Assembly: GCA_016786745.1 (NCBI GenBank)
Contig: JAEUVS010000049.1
Location: 1 to 46,037 of the forward strand
Direction: 5' to 3'
DNA from: Chitinophagaceae bacterium
GTDB taxonomy: Bacteria > Bacteroidota > Bacteroidia > Chitinophagales > Chitinophagaceae
DNA: 46,037 bases
How positions within the stretch are numbered: the stretch's first letter is position 1; the number at the start of each line of letters is the position of its first letter. Below, piece after piece: positions 8,455-17,638 of the stretch. The notes beneath the pieces were generated by a model. It saw only the letters and a list, made by a program, of their open reading frames with translations. It was not told where the DNA came from and ran no database searches. The position numbers were made by a program, and so were the translations under genes.

Positions 8455-9510
8455 TTACTTGCCACGATATTCGTTCTGCACTCTAGTTTCTGTTGCGATG
8501 AGCTCCGCATAAGTTTGCAAACCAAACTCTTTAAGAACATCCTTCACTCGCAGAGTTGCATCATTGCTTTCAATTGTGAGCATATCCGTGCTTCCCCATG
8601 CTTTCAATTGCAACCGGTTTCCATATTTTCTGAAAAGTTCAGGCAACCTGTTTGGGAAAGTGAGGATATTTGTTCTTTCCGTATTCAACTTCGACCAGGA
8701 ATACCGGATGAACTCACTTGTTTTATCGATATCATTCCCGGAAATGTCTACGATACGGCCTTCGCCGGAAGTGGATGCAATTATATAACAGTGGTTGGCA
8801 ACGGCGTGATAGTTCAACATTCTGCCGCCTGCAAATGTTGAGCCGTAAATAATGATTTTTGCGCCCCTGTGTGCGGCGTCCCTCCATGATTCAGCATTAT
8901 ATACATCGTCGCCCATTAACAGGCCAATTTGTCCGAAACGAGTTTTGATAAGCGGCTGGCTCAAAGAACCAGGAGTGACCCGGTTGCCGTCTGCATCAGC
9001 AATCATTTCTTTCTTTGATGGATGCATCTTGTCGTATATGCCCGCTATATATCCGTTATCGCCGAACACCATGGTGCTGCTGAAAAACCTGTTCTCCTTT
9101 CGGGTTATTACAGGGCACGTCACAACGCATTTATTGTTCCTGGCAAAGGCTGATATTTTCGAAGTGAGAGAGTCGTTCTGTGCACGATGCTGCGCCATGC
9201 TGTTTAAAGTGCCTGGTTTACTGATTCTAAAACTGGTAAAACCTTCAGGAAGACAAACAATGTCCGGCTTAAGTCCGGATACATTTTTCATTGAACGAAG
9301 AACGCGGTTCAGGCGTTGTTCGGCATTTTCGTCTTTGAAACCATCTTTGATATCGATCGTGGCAACGTTAATTTCAAATGGCAGATCACCATGAGCGGCA
9401 TCAATCCTCGCAATAGATGATGCCGGTGAAAGTTGAATCAATCCCGCTCCCAATCCTATAGAAGAATTCTTTAAGAAATTTCTCCTTGAATTATTGTCGT
9501 TACGGCCCAT
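8455..9510 (-). CDS. Tat-exported nitrilase-superfamily protein lacking the catalytic Cys
   Basis: This 351-residue protein starts with a Tat-type leader (SRRNFLKNSS, then a hydrophobic stretch), so it is probably exported folded. It aligns along its length with the downstream nitrilase-superfamily gene. Glu89 (CLPEGF) and Lys161 (YDKMHP) of the triad are kept, but the nucleophile position is Gly200 in GLLMGDDVYN, encoded by GGC at 8911-8913, where the neighbour has Cys166 (GLQVCADADW). The reading frame is intact, so this looks like a maintained non-catalytic or mechanistically changed homologue, not a pseudogene. It begins the minus-strand group, diverging from the sigma factor gene. Confidence 0.87.
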   Translation of the reverse strand: MGRNDNNSRRNFLKNSSIGLGAGLIQLSPASSIARIDAAHGDLPFEINVATIDIKDGFKDENAEQRLNRVLRSMKNVSGLKPDIVCLPEGFTSFRISKPGTLNSMAQHRAQNDSLTSKISAFARNNKCVVTCPVITRKENRFFSSTMVFGDNGYIAGIYDKMHPSKKEMIADADGNRVTPGSLSQPLIKTRFGQIGLLMGDDVYNAESWRDAAHRGAKIIIYGSTFAGGRMLNYHAVANHCYIIASTSGEGRIVDISGNDIDKTSEFIRYSWSKLNTERTNILTFPNRLPELFRKYGNRLQLKAWGSTDMLTIESNDATLRVKDVLKEFGLQTYAELIATETRVQNEYRGK

Positions 9511-9632
9511 AACAATTTTAAGAGTTGTGTTGATGGCGCCCGGCGTAATGGCTGGAAATTTTTCTTTTTTGAATTACTTTCATCAATCTCCTTTTTAAAT
9601 ATTTATTTTTACCCGAAGCCAAAAAGAACTGC

Positions 9633-10247
9633 GTGGGTAAGAAATTCGCGATATCCATCAGCAGCGATCTGCTGCTTAGTGTGTCCCGGGGCGATAAAGT
9701 CGCCTTCGCCAGGCTGCATGGTGATTGTGAACGGTTTGTTCGCTCAGTAATTAAACGGTATATACCCGACGATGATGATTGTAACGAGCTTACGCAGGAG
9801 ATATTCATTTCATTGTGGGAAAGGAGGGAGAGTTTAACAGACATCCGGAACTTTAACGACTACCTGTTTATTGTAACCAGGAACAGGGTCTTCAAATACT
9901 TCACCCACCTTCGGAAAGAGGCGATGATCATTAAAGAGCTTCAGCAGAGAAATACTTTCGATGTTGCAACCGTTCTCACGACCGATTTACGCGAGTATCA
10001 CCGCATTTGGGCACAGGCCGTCGAACTGCTACCCGCCCAGCAGAAACAGGTGTACACAATGATTGAGCAGGGCGAGGAGCGACTCGACGATGTTGCCGGT
10101 GAACTTGGTTTGGCCCGGGGTACCGTTAAAAAGCACCTGGAGCTGGCAAGGAGGTCAGTAAGAAAATTTATCGCCGCGCAGCTGGAGAACGGCAGGTTTA
10201 TTAAGGTTGTGGCTCCCCTGGCAATTATTCCGCTTTTTATTTCGTAA
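9633..10247 (+). CDS. ECF-type RNA polymerase sigma factor (GTG start)
   Basis: This is a 204-residue extracytoplasmic-function sigma factor. Region 2 spans about residues 27-93 (core contact and -10 melting, ELTQEIFISLWERR), and region 4 spans about 132-180 with the helix-turn-helix LDDVAGELGLARGTVKKHL. The hydrophobic C-terminal tail (APLAIIPLFIS) is usual for Bacteroidota SusC-linked sigma factors. A GTG start is chosen because the frame runs back to an in-frame TGA at 9570 with no ATG between. The FecR anti-sigma gene and the STN-type SusC follow, forming a trans-envelope signalling unit expected to switch on the downstream susCD genes when substrate is bound. Confidence 0.92.
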   Translation: MGKKFAISISSDLLLSVSRGDKVAFARLHGDCERFVRSVIKRYIPDDDDCNELTQEIFISLWERRESLTDIRNFNDYLFIVTRNRVFKYFTHLRKEAMIIKELQQRNTFDVATVLTTDLREYHRIWAQAVELLPAQQKQVYTMIEQGEERLDDVAGELGLARGTVKKHLELARRSVRKFIAAQLENGRFIKVVAPLAIIPLFIS

Positions 10248-10293
10248 TCAATTACGCCGCCTCGTTTTTTCCTGACTCTTCATAACAATTACC

Positions 10294-11406
10294 ATGGATT
10301 TTTCAAGAATCAAATACCTTATCGAGCGCTATAATGCCGGCGAATTAAGTAAAGAGGAGTGGAGTGAGTTTAGATCGGCCCTGTCAAATGAGCATTTTTT
10401 TACGGCCCTGTCCGATGATCTCGCGCACACATTTGCTGAGATAAAATCCGGGGAGACCGCGGAATCAAACGAACGTTCCCGTGTATTTCCGCTTCTTGTT
10501 AAAAAATGGATGTGGTATGCTGCTGCCGCGGTGCTGATTGCGATAAGCGGTGTTCTTTATTTTTCAACCGACCGCAAGCAAACGTTGCCCGCAGTTGCAG
10601 ACACGAGAACGGAAGTGCCACTTAAGCACGACATAGCTCCGGGTGCGAACCGGGCGATGCTCACTCTGTCGGATGGAACCGTTATCTACCTCGACAGTGC
10701 AACCGCTGGCATGCTGGCGCACGAGGGTTCGTCAGTGATCAGAAAGACGGCAGACGGAAGAATTGTTTATTCTCCTGAAAACGCAGCAGACGCCGGAAAG
10801 GTGATGTATAACTCAATGAGTACACCGCGGGGCGGTCAATATACACTCGTATTACCCGATGGATCGAAAGTTTGGCTTAATGCAGCTTCCTCTATTACTT
10901 ATCCTACTACGTTTTCCGGAGAGGAGAGAACCGTTAGCATAACCGGTGAGGTATATTTTGAAGTTCAGAAAGACGCGGGCAGGCCGTTTATCGTTAAAAC
11001 GATTCATGAAAGTATAAAAGTGTTGGGCACGCACTTCAATGTAAACGCGTACGCAGACGAGGCGTTTGTAAAAACAAGTTTGCTGGAGGGCCGGGTGATG
11101 GTGAACCAGGAAGTATTGCAGCCTGGCCAGGCTTATTACAATGGAAAAGTGGTGCCAACGAACATTGCTCAGGATATAGCATGGAAGAACGGCGTGTTCG
11201 ACTTTGATGATGTTGAATTTGCAGTAGCCATCCGCCAGCTGTCGAGGTGGTATAATCTCGATGTGCAGTACGACACGGATATTCCGAAAATAAGGTTTGG
11301 TGGGAAAATCGACAGGAATTTAAACCTGTCGCAGGTATTGAAAGTAATTGACGGTGTTGGTGCGCACTTTGAATTGAATGGCAGGGTGCTGCATATTATT
11401 CGATAA
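10294..11406 (+). CDS. FecR-family anti-sigma factor
   Basis: This 370-residue inner-membrane regulator has a cytoplasmic N-terminal region that should hold the sigma factor, one membrane helix near residues 72-90 (WMWYAAAAVLIAISGVLYF), and a periplasmic part. The periplasmic part contains a FecR domain at about 178-268 (LVLPDGSKVWLNAASSI) and a C-terminal DUF4974 domain at about 300-369. It is expected to read the state of the SusC N-terminal STN domain and release the sigma factor. It begins 46 bp after the sigma gene. Confidence 0.92.
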   Translation: MDFSRIKYLIERYNAGELSKEEWSEFRSALSNEHFFTALSDDLAHTFAEIKSGETAESNERSRVFPLLVKKWMWYAAAAVLIAISGVLYFSTDRKQTLPAVADTRTEVPLKHDIAPGANRAMLTLSDGTVIYLDSATAGMLAHEGSSVIRKTADGRIVYSPENAADAGKVMYNSMSTPRGGQYTLVLPDGSKVWLNAASSITYPTTFSGEERTVSITGEVYFEVQKDAGRPFIVKTIHESIKVLGTHFNVNAYADEAFVKTSLLEGRVMVNQEVLQPGQAYYNGKVVPTNIAQDIAWKNGVFDFDDVEFAVAIRQLSRWYNLDVQYDTDIPKIRFGGKIDRNLNLSQVLKVIDGVGAHFELNGRVLHIIR

Positions 11407-11453
11407 CCTATTATCCTCGAGAAAAATATCTGAATACCTGCCGGAAAACGAAG

Positions 11454-11477
11454 CCGGGAATGTTGCAGCATTCCCGG
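11454..11477 (+). promoter_or_regulatory. Strong hairpin in the fecR-susC gap
   Basis: Two perfect 9-base arms (CCGGGAATG and CATTCCCGG) flank the 6-nt loop TTGCAG in the 146-bp gap after the anti-sigma gene. There is no U-tract after it, so an mRNA-processing or stabilising element, an attenuator, or a weak terminator that separates low-level regulator expression from high-level susC expression are all possible. Confidence 0.5.
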
Positions 11478-11552
11478 AAGTAAGTTTCGGGTAAGGAATG
11501 AAAAACCATTTGACTGAATAGCTTTTTATCAACCCAAAACTGTTACAAAGGT

Positions 11553-14500
11553 ATGTTATTAACTGCTTATTGTAAGGGGCGCACACTCCTGACCAAAACT
11601 TTGCGTGTTATGCAATTAACCGCCTGTTTATTACTGCTTTTTTCAATTACCGTGAGTGCGCGGTCGTTGTCGCAAACGATCAGCTACTCCGGCAAAAATG
11701 TACCGCTGGAAAAGGTTTTTCCGGTTATTGAAAAACAAACCGGCTACTATATTTTTTATAGTAAGGATGATATCCGGAATAAAACGGTCACTATCCATGC
11801 ATCAAAGAGCAGCATCGAAGATTTCATGACATTGTTGCTCAAAGATCAATCATTAACGTATTCATTCGAAGGGCGCAACATTTCAATTAAACGTAAGCCT
11901 GCCGTTAAAGCGCTGCCGGTTGTGGCTGATCCTGTAGAACCCCCGGTTGAACTCAGGGGTAAAATTGTAGATGAAGATGGACAGCCGGTGCAGGGCGCCA
12001 CGATTTCCGTTAAAGGAGATAATAAAGCAACGGCGACAAATACGCAGGGCGAATTTGTATTAAGAGATGTGAGCGACAATGCGGTTCTGATTATCAGCAG
12101 CATTGGTTTCGAGACCCAGGAGGTTAGTGTTGGGGGAAGAAGCTTAATCAGCCTGCAATTGAAGAAAAGTACAAACAGGCTCGACGAGGTGCAGGTTGTT
12201 GCGTATGGTACAACCACAAAGCGCCTCAATACAAGTGCGGTGAGTGAGATCAAAGGAACCGATATTATCAAGAGCCCCGCTGTTAATCTCTCAAATAATA
12301 TCGCAGGCAGGGTGCCCGGTGTAATTGCTACAAATACTTTGGGTGAACCGGGTAACGATGATGCGCGCCTTCTTATCAGGGGTATCAACACGTTTTCAGG
12401 TTCTACGGCTCCGCTGATTGTAATTGATGGCGTTGCAAACAGACCCGGTGGCTTTCAAAGACTAAACCCCAGTGATATCGAAAGCATCTCAATTCTTAAA
12501 GATGCATCAGCGGCTATTTACGGAGCACAGGCAGCAAACGGTGTCATACTCGTTACAACCAAACGCGGAACTCCCGGTAAGGCACAGCTAAACATCAACT
12601 TCAACCAGGCAATTAATAGCTGGGTGAAAATACCCGAAATGGTTGGCTCGGCGGATTATGCGGTGCTGGTAAATGAGCAACGCCAGTTCCAGGGTCAGGC
12701 GCCATTGTACACTGCTGAAGAAATTGAAAAATTCCGTAATGGTTCCGATCCTCTTCTCTATCCTAATACCAACTGGGTTGACCAGGTTATTCGTGACGTG
12801 GTAGGACAAACAAGAGGAAACATATCGCTGAGCGGCGGAAATGAAAATGCGTCGTACTACTTATCATACGGAAAAATTCATCAATCGGGCCAGTTTAAAA
12901 ACAGCGACATCTATTCGTACAACCAGGACAACCTCCTCATGAACCTGGATGTAAAGCCGATTAAGAATGTAAAACTCTCCTTTGATGGACAGCTGCGTGT
13001 GCAAAAGAGATTGACAACACCTACAAGCGATTTCAACATGAATAGCTTCAACGCCGGTGGAAGCTTTACCGTGTTTGAAGGATTGCTGGCTTCTTTACCT
13101 ATTTTTCCTGCACGATTTCCGGATGGAAAACTTGGTATCGGAAACAATGTAAACACCTTCAGGAACCCGTTAGCTACAACAACAGGACTGGGCGGACAGG
13201 GCAAATTCAGAAATCTTTATTCGCTTAACACTTTCCGTTACAGGATAGATATGCCATGGCTGGTTGATGGCTTGTACATCGATGGATTTGGATCCGCAGA
13301 CTTTCAATACAGCCAGAGAAAAGATTTTTTAAAGTCGTGGACCGTATACCGCTACGACGGCGCTACCGACGAGTATATTGAAGAAAGACAAACATTGTCG
13401 CCAGAGGGCCTTGCAACACTCAACCAGGGAACCTTGAATTCGAGAACATACACTGTGAACTTTAAGTTGAATTACACGAAAGTGTTGGCAGGGATACATA
13501 ATATTCATGCATTCGCCGCTTTCGAGCAACAGAAGTACCGGGACGAATATTTTAAAGCAAGCCGCAGAAACTTTTTCTCTGATAACATCGATGAGCTGGA
13601 CTATGGAAGTACAAACAACGCAACCAACGAAGGCAACGGCTCAAACTTCGCCCGCAGAAATTATTTCGGCCGTATAAACTATGCTTTCAAAAATAAGTAT
13701 ATCGTTGAAGTGCAGGGACGATATGATGGTTCAGACAAATTTTCGAGTGAAAAAAGATGGGGATTTTTTCCGAGCGTATCACTTGGCTGGAGACTATCGG
13801 AAGAAACATGGATGGCGGGCATAACAAATGGCAACGAACTTAAGTTGCGCGGTTCATGGGGTATACTCGGAAACGACGCCATTGCTCCATACCAGTTTCT
13901 TCAATTTTATAACCTCGACGCAAACGGATATGTGCTGAATGGCCAGCCGGTACCCACTATTACGCCAGGTGTATTGCCAAATTCCAATTTTACATGGGAG
14001 CAGGCGAAAACAGTTAACATCGCGGTGGACGGTGGTTTGTGGGGAAACAGGTTGACGTACACAGTTGAAGTATTCAAACAAAAGCGATCGGATGTTTTAA
14101 CGCAACGAAATGCCACGGTGCCGGCCTACACCGGCCTCATCCTTCCGGTAGAAAATATTGGTATAGTTGAAAACAAAGGAATAGAGGGCCAGGTATTATA
14201 TCGTATTCCGACTGCAGGAACGTTTCAGTTGTCTGCCGGGGCAAATTTCACTTATGCACGCAATAAAGTGATTTTTGTTGATGAACCGGAGTCTGTACCG
14301 CAGTACCAGCGCCAGGTGGGTCAGCCTATCAACTCCCAGAATATGTATATAGCGGTGGGCATTTTCCAAAGCCAGGACGACATAGATAAATATGCCACAT
14401 ATAATCTTGGTCAAATTGCGCGGCCCGGTGATGTAAAGTTCCAGGATATTAACAACGACGGGGTAATCAACTTCCTCGACCAGGTGCGCACAGATTTAAA

Positions 14501-14978
14501 TAACACTCCCGAAATCATGTATGGCTTCACATTAAACGGGCAGTGGAAAGGTATCGACCTGTCGGTGTTGTTCCAGGGGCAGGGACGATCCAAAGTATTC
14601 TTTTATCCCGAATCGGCGACGATAATCAACTACTATAAATTTCTGTTCGATGGAAGGAGCACTCCCGATAAGGTAACAGACATTCCATCGCCCGCCGGCG
14701 ACAATTACAGCCGTCCTCAGAATAACCCCAATACCTACTCTTTCTATTGGAGGAGCACAGCATTTTTGAGATTGAAAAACGTGGAAATAGGATATACATT
14801 TCCAAAGCTTATGCAGGACAAAATGCGCATGAAGAACCTGCGTGTTTATGTAAACGCATCCAACCTTCTCACATTTGCGAAATTCAACGACATAGATCCT
14901 GAATCGCTGAACAGCACTAACGGTCGCGGGTATCCGATTTTACGAACTGTGAACTTTGGATTGACAACATCATTCTAA
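11553..14978 (+). CDS. susC: SusC-family TonB-dependent transporter with STN signalling domain
   Basis: This 1141-residue outer-membrane protein imports oligosaccharides using TonB energy. In order it has a signal peptide (to about residue 36), an STN domain (about 40-105, SYSGKNVPLEKVFPVIEKQ) that touches the FecR anti-sigma factor, a carboxypeptidase-like regulatory domain (about 130-205), a plug domain (VVAYGTTTKRLNTSAV, then IRGINTF and VIDGVA), and a beta-barrel ending in Phe (LTTSF). The STN domain together with the upstream sigma/anti-sigma genes shows it signals as well as transports. SusD follows after 19 bp. Its glycan is unknown. Confidence 0.95.
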   Translation: MLLTAYCKGRTLLTKTLRVMQLTACLLLLFSITVSARSLSQTISYSGKNVPLEKVFPVIEKQTGYYIFYSKDDIRNKTVTIHASKSSIEDFMTLLLKDQSLTYSFEGRNISIKRKPAVKALPVVADPVEPPVELRGKIVDEDGQPVQGATISVKGDNKATATNTQGEFVLRDVSDNAVLIISSIGFETQEVSVGGRSLISLQLKKSTNRLDEVQVVAYGTTTKRLNTSAVSEIKGTDIIKSPAVNLSNNIAGRVPGVIATNTLGEPGNDDARLLIRGINTFSGSTAPLIVIDGVANRPGGFQRLNPSDIESISILKDASAAIYGAQAANGVILVTTKRGTPGKAQLNINFNQAINSWVKIPEMVGSADYAVLVNEQRQFQGQAPLYTAEEIEKFRNGSDPLLYPNTNWVDQVIRDVVGQTRGNISLSGGNENASYYLSYGKIHQSGQFKNSDIYSYNQDNLLMNLDVKPIKNVKLSFDGQLRVQKRLTTPTSDFNMNSFNAGGSFTVFEGLLASLPIFPARFPDGKLGIGNNVNTFRNPLATTTGLGGQGKFRNLYSLNTFRYRIDMPWLVDGLYIDGFGSADFQYSQRKDFLKSWTVYRYDGATDEYIEERQTLSPEGLATLNQGTLNSRTYTVNFKLNYTKVLAGIHNIHAFAAFEQQKYRDEYFKASRRNFFSDNIDELDYGSTNNATNEGNGSNFARRNYFGRINYAFKNKYIVEVQGRYDGSDKFSSEKRWGFFPSVSLGWRLSEETWMAGITNGNELKLRGSWGILGNDAIAPYQFLQFYNLDANGYVLNGQPVPTITPGVLPNSNFTWEQAKTVNIAVDGGLWGNRLTYTVEVFKQKRSDVLTQRNATVPAYTGLILPVENIGIVENKGIEGQVLYRIPTAGTFQLSAGANFTYARNKVIFVDEPESVPQYQRQVGQPINSQNMYIAVGIFQSQDDIDKYATYNLGQIARPGDVKFQDINNDGVINFLDQVRTDLNNTPEIMYGFTLNGQWKGIDLSVLFQGQGRSKVFFYPESATIINYYKFLFDGRSTPDKVTDIPSPAGDNYSRPQNNPNTYSFYWRSTAFLRLKNVEIGYTFPKLMQDKMRMKNLRVYVNASNLLTFAKFNDIDPESLNSTNGRGYPILRTVNFGLTTSF

Positions 14979-14997
14979 ATGTAAATTATCAAAGCAA

Positions 14998-16704
14998 ATG
15001 AAACTCAATATAAACAGACTGCTGATTGTTGTGGTACCGGTTTTTTTTCTCGGTGCCTGTAAAAAAGATTTTCTCGATCCACGACCGACCGACAGGCTTG
15101 CCGAGTCGTCGGTGTGGACGAGCCCATCGCTCATCGAGGCTTCAGTAAATGCATTGTATAAAGACCTTGCCTACGGAATATTTTCGCGGTATGGTTTCGG
15201 GTGGGACCAGCAAATGGCAGCAGGCATCACCGACGAATGTGCATCCGTTTACGAGGGCTATGAAAGGAGGGATTTGCTGGTGAACGGGCAAATGAATCCC
15301 GATAATATCACCGAACCATTTATGAACCGGCTCGGATGGCGCGAGCAATACGGATATATTTCTCTTGCCAATGAGTTTTTAAGCAGGATGGAAACGGTTA
15401 CAATACTTTCAGATGAAGAAAAAAGCCGGTTGACGGGCGAAGCAAAATTAATGAGGGCATATCATTATTTTAACCTGCTGAAACATTTCGGCGGCCTGCC
15501 TTTGCTCGATAAGCCATTTAAGTTGGGCGATGACTACTTTAACGTGACACGCTCGTCGATTGAAGAAACTATTTCGTTCATACTAAAAGATATTGATGAT
15601 GCAATTGGTTTGTTGCCTGAAAACGCTTCGATAAAAGGGAAAGCCGATAAAAATGTTGCGCAGGCGTTGAAATCGCGGGTTACCTTATACGCTGCGAGCC
15701 CGTTATATACCAATGGGTCGAATGACCCTGCAAAATGGCAGGCTGCAGCAGATGCGGCGAAGACATTAATTGACGGGGGGAAGTATTCGTTGGTAATGGA
15801 TATGGAACAATACAGGAAAATGTTCGTCACTTATGATCCGGCATCTCCGGAAATTATTTTTGCAAGAGAATATACGCAGCTGATTGGTCCGGAGTTCGGA
15901 AGTAATCTTTTGAATCCGGCGTACAGTCATGGTACAACGGGAGCGGGTGGAGTCGCGTACCACACACCTATGCAACAAATGGTGGAATCGTATGAAATGT
16001 CGAATGGAAAAATGATTAACGAGCCGGGTTCGGGTTACGATGATCAGGATCCGTATGTAAATCGCGATCCGAGATTCTATGCGTTTATCTATTATCATGG
16101 CGCCAAATTAAACAACCGCGAGCTCGATTTCAGGGAAAACGGATTTGACATGCAGGTGGGTATTTACGCGAACCCCACTGGCTATTGTATGAGAAAATTC
16201 ATCAATGAATCGAGGTATAATTCCGACGCTACCGAGATTATTGATGTAATGACAAACGATCCTGTTCCCTGGATTCATTTCAGGTACGCTGAAATATTAC
16301 TCAACTACGCCGAAGCGATCAACGAAGCATCAGGACCGGAACTGGCTTACGAGTCCGTTAACAGGGTTCGGAGCCGTGCGGGAATGCCTGACCTGCCACT
16401 TGGCCTGTCGCAGGCGGATATGAGGGAAAGAATACGTCATGAAAGAAAAATTGAACTGGCATTTGAAGAACACAGGTATTTTGATGTAAGAAGGTGGAAG
16501 ATAGCGGAGCAAACAGAAAATATTACTGTTAACATGATAAAGATAACCGGACCGATAGGAAGCGAAGTGTATGAAACCGTTCCCACGCATGGTCCGGAGG
16601 TTACAGTGAACCGCGTGTTTCTCCCTCACCAATACTTTTGGCCGATCATGCGTTCTGAAATTCTTATAAATCCAAAGCTTCAACAAAATCCGGGCTACCA
16701 ATAA
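14998..16704 (+). CDS. susD: SusD/RagB-family glycan-binding lipoprotein
   Basis: This 568-residue surface lipoprotein has its lipid-attachment Cys at residue 21 (FFLGACKKDF). SusD features include the N-terminal RPTDRLAESSVW, the TPR-like segments (LMRAYHYFNLLKHFGGLPLL) and the C-terminal RHERKIELAFEEHRYFDVRRW, followed by the terminal QNPGYQ. It caps the preceding SusC barrel and binds the oligosaccharide before import. The gene lies 19 bp after susC and 9 bp before the next gene. Confidence 0.95.
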   Translation: MKLNINRLLIVVVPVFFLGACKKDFLDPRPTDRLAESSVWTSPSLIEASVNALYKDLAYGIFSRYGFGWDQQMAAGITDECASVYEGYERRDLLVNGQMNPDNITEPFMNRLGWREQYGYISLANEFLSRMETVTILSDEEKSRLTGEAKLMRAYHYFNLLKHFGGLPLLDKPFKLGDDYFNVTRSSIEETISFILKDIDDAIGLLPENASIKGKADKNVAQALKSRVTLYAASPLYTNGSNDPAKWQAAADAAKTLIDGGKYSLVMDMEQYRKMFVTYDPASPEIIFAREYTQLIGPEFGSNLLNPAYSHGTTGAGGVAYHTPMQQMVESYEMSNGKMINEPGSGYDDQDPYVNRDPRFYAFIYYHGAKLNNRELDFRENGFDMQVGIYANPTGYCMRKFINESRYNSDATEIIDVMTNDPVPWIHFRYAEILLNYAEAINEASGPELAYESVNRVRSRAGMPDLPLGLSQADMRERIRHERKIELAFEEHRYFDVRRWKIAEQTENITVNMIKITGPIGSEVYETVPTHGPEVTVNRVFLPHQYFWPIMRSEILINPKLQQNPGYQ

Positions 16705-16713
16705 TTTTTTCAT

Positions 16714-17631
16714 ATGCGTGTAGATACCGACCGCAGGCGTTTCCTGCGGTCACTCGTGGCGGGATCGCTGGCGTTTACAAACCTTTCATTCAACAAAACT
16801 AACCAACGACCGCTGCTTTCATTTGCCACGTTGGGCTGCCCGGATTGGACTTACAGGCAGATCGTATCATTTGCAGCGAAATATAAATACGATGGCATTG
16901 AATTCAGGGGCTTGCAGAGAGAATTTGACTTAACTAAAACAAACACTTTTGGTTCGGCAGGTAACACACGTGATGCTTTGAACCTCGCGAAAGACAATAA
17001 TATCAAAATAGTTTGTCTCGGATCATCGGCAGTACTTCATCATTCAAATACCATTCAACGAAAAAAGAACCTGGATGAAGCAAAACGATTTGTAGACCTC
17101 GCCCACAAACTGGAATGCCCCTTTGTGCGAGTGTTTCCAGACAAATTTATCGATGGCCGCGAAAGATCAATTGAACTTATTGCAGAAGGTATGCGGAACC
17201 TTGCAGGTTTTGCGAATGGATCTGATATTCAAATTTTATTGTCTACACATGGAGATGCTAGTGATGCCGATGCTGTGTGTGATATCTTCAGGCATGTGCC
17301 AGATAAAAATGCAGGGATCGGATGGGATATACTAAACACGTGGTATGAAAACAGGAAGGAGGCGCCATCAGCGGTATACGGTAAACTGAAGCAGTACACC
17401 AGGCTCGTTCATGTTAAGGATATGAGTTTTAAAGATGGAAAAGAAACGAATGTATTATTGGGAACGGGTGAAGTTCCGGTTTTCGAAGGTATTGACGCAC
17501 TTCGAAACGGCGGATACACAGGTTTCTACAGTTTTGTCTGGGAAAAGAGATGGTTCCCCGGGATCGAAGAGCCGGAAATTTCATTTCCGCAATATGTTGA
17601 TGTGATGAACAGGCACTTTAGCGACAAATAA
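16714..17631 (+). CDS. Tat-exported xylose-isomerase-like TIM-barrel protein with altered metal site
   Basis: This 305-residue member of the sugar phosphate isomerase/epimerase (AP endonuclease 2-like) fold has a Tat-type leader (DRRRFLRSLVAGS). The fold's usual metal ligands are Glu, Asp, His and Glu. Here the first Glu position is Ser177 (LLSTHGD), Asp205 (GWDILN) and His233 (VHVKD) remain, and the final Glu position appears to be Val275 (SFVWEKRW). Two of four ligands therefore look lost, judged from memory of the family pattern. It sits between susD and two heme-containing dehydrogenase genes, 9 and 7 bp from its neighbours, so it is probably a periplasmic partner in sugar handling. Catalysis in the standard way is doubtful. 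Confidence 0.85.
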   Translation: MRVDTDRRRFLRSLVAGSLAFTNLSFNKTNQRPLLSFATLGCPDWTYRQIVSFAAKYKYDGIEFRGLQREFDLTKTNTFGSAGNTRDALNLAKDNNIKIVCLGSSAVLHHSNTIQRKKNLDEAKRFVDLAHKLECPFVRVFPDKFIDGRERSIELIAEGMRNLAGFANGSDIQILLSTHGDASDADAVCDIFRHVPDKNAGIGWDILNTWYENRKEAPSAVYGKLKQYTRLVHVKDMSFKDGKETNVLLGTGEVPVFEGIDALRNGGYTGFYSFVWEKRWFPGIEEPEISFPQYVDVMNRHFSDK

Positions 17632-17638
17632 ACTATCA

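Noticed and set aside
8852..9394. 180-residue plus-strand open frame opposite the Cys-less nitrilase gene
   Set aside because: Antisense shadow of a gene whose frame is supported by conserved motifs.
11846..12391. 181-residue minus-strand open frame inside susC
   Set aside because: Ser/Leu-rich translation typical of antisense to a SusC plug region; no start context or homology.
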